Positions 63,962 through 64,000 of a stretch of DNA of 64,000 bases are shown here, one piece after another (position 1 is the first letter of the stretch; every line of letters begins with the position of its first letter). Source of the stretch: Stenotrophomonas raiganjensis (SeqCode) (GTDB lineage Bacteria > Pseudomonadota > Gammaproteobacteria > Xanthomonadales > Xanthomonadaceae); NCBI RefSeq assembly GCF_030658505.1, contig NZ_JAUTXR010000120.1, positions 1 to 64,000 on the forward strand, read 5' to 3'. The notes beneath the pieces were generated by a model. That model did not search any database, was not told the DNA's origin, and was given only the letters and a program-made list of their open reading frames with translations. The translations under genes and the position numbers were made by a program.

Positions 63962-64000
63962 GGTGTCACCCTGGTGGGCCCGGCGCATGCGCCTGGGCCT

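Overview
The window is high-GC, densely packed gammaproteobacterial chromosome. It most resembles the Xanthomonadaceae, probably Stenotrophomonas of the maltophilia complex. The reasons are many GTAG-headed palindromic repeats (SMAG-type REPs, mostly inverted pairs), the order pheT-ihfA-merR-tRNA-Pro, DUF3011 proteins, the divergent efp/epmB pair, and the nnrD-tsaE-amiC-mutL cluster. The genus is inferred from recalled features, not from a database search.

Layout. 1-2 kb: a decayed M23 peptidase end and an LRR-like unknown. 2-5.4 kb: leftward operon mtaD-ubiG-gph-squalene/phytoene synthase-like. 5.6-7.3 kb: EF-P and its lysylation enzyme EpmB, divergent. 7.4-10.4 kb: a PhnD-like periplasmic binding protein overlapping a GGDEF-EAL protein. 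10.5-16.2 kb: trmJ, suhB, htpX, gluQ, phbB, phaR. 16.3-23.9 kb: leftward six-gene run nnrD-tsaE-amiC-mutL-DUF1684-TraB. 23.9-26.4 kb: queG-xseA. 26.4-33 kb: repeat elements, M48 peptidase, SUMF1 lipoprotein, RNase D, DUF4034 protein. 33.2-39.3 kb: TonB receptor, a TetR regulator with a visible operator, and a divergent three-gene catabolic operon. 39.4-41.6 kb: islet at tRNA-Ala with a dead integrase. 42-46.8 kb: SDR, Ada-like repair protein, CurA-like reductase, two identical tRNA-Phe genes, lipocalin, LEA2 lipoprotein. 46.9-51.8 kb: acyl-CoA dehydrogenase, a hairpin-rich region, HNH protein, dxs. 52-58.8 kb: many small proteins (two DUF2188-like, two DUF3011, DUF1653, DUF1328, SMR pump with TetR, LysE exporter, racemase, small phosphatase). 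59-60.8 kb: a second tRNA islet, at tRNA-Pro, carrying a DING/PstS-like binding protein. 60.9-64 kb: merR-ihfA-pheT.

Most genes are core housekeeping. The unusual material is in the gaps. A composite structured element about 220-260 nt long occurs three times, each copy directly after a stop codon and in the sense orientation of that gene. A roughly 490-nt long inverted repeat lies between suhB and htpX. A run of hairpins with a shared CCGAC loop precedes the HNH gene. Two small tRNA-targeted islets each have a partial duplicate of the tRNA end at their far border. These are the best candidates for undescribed biology. No CRISPR array, complete prophage or complete insertion sequence was seen.
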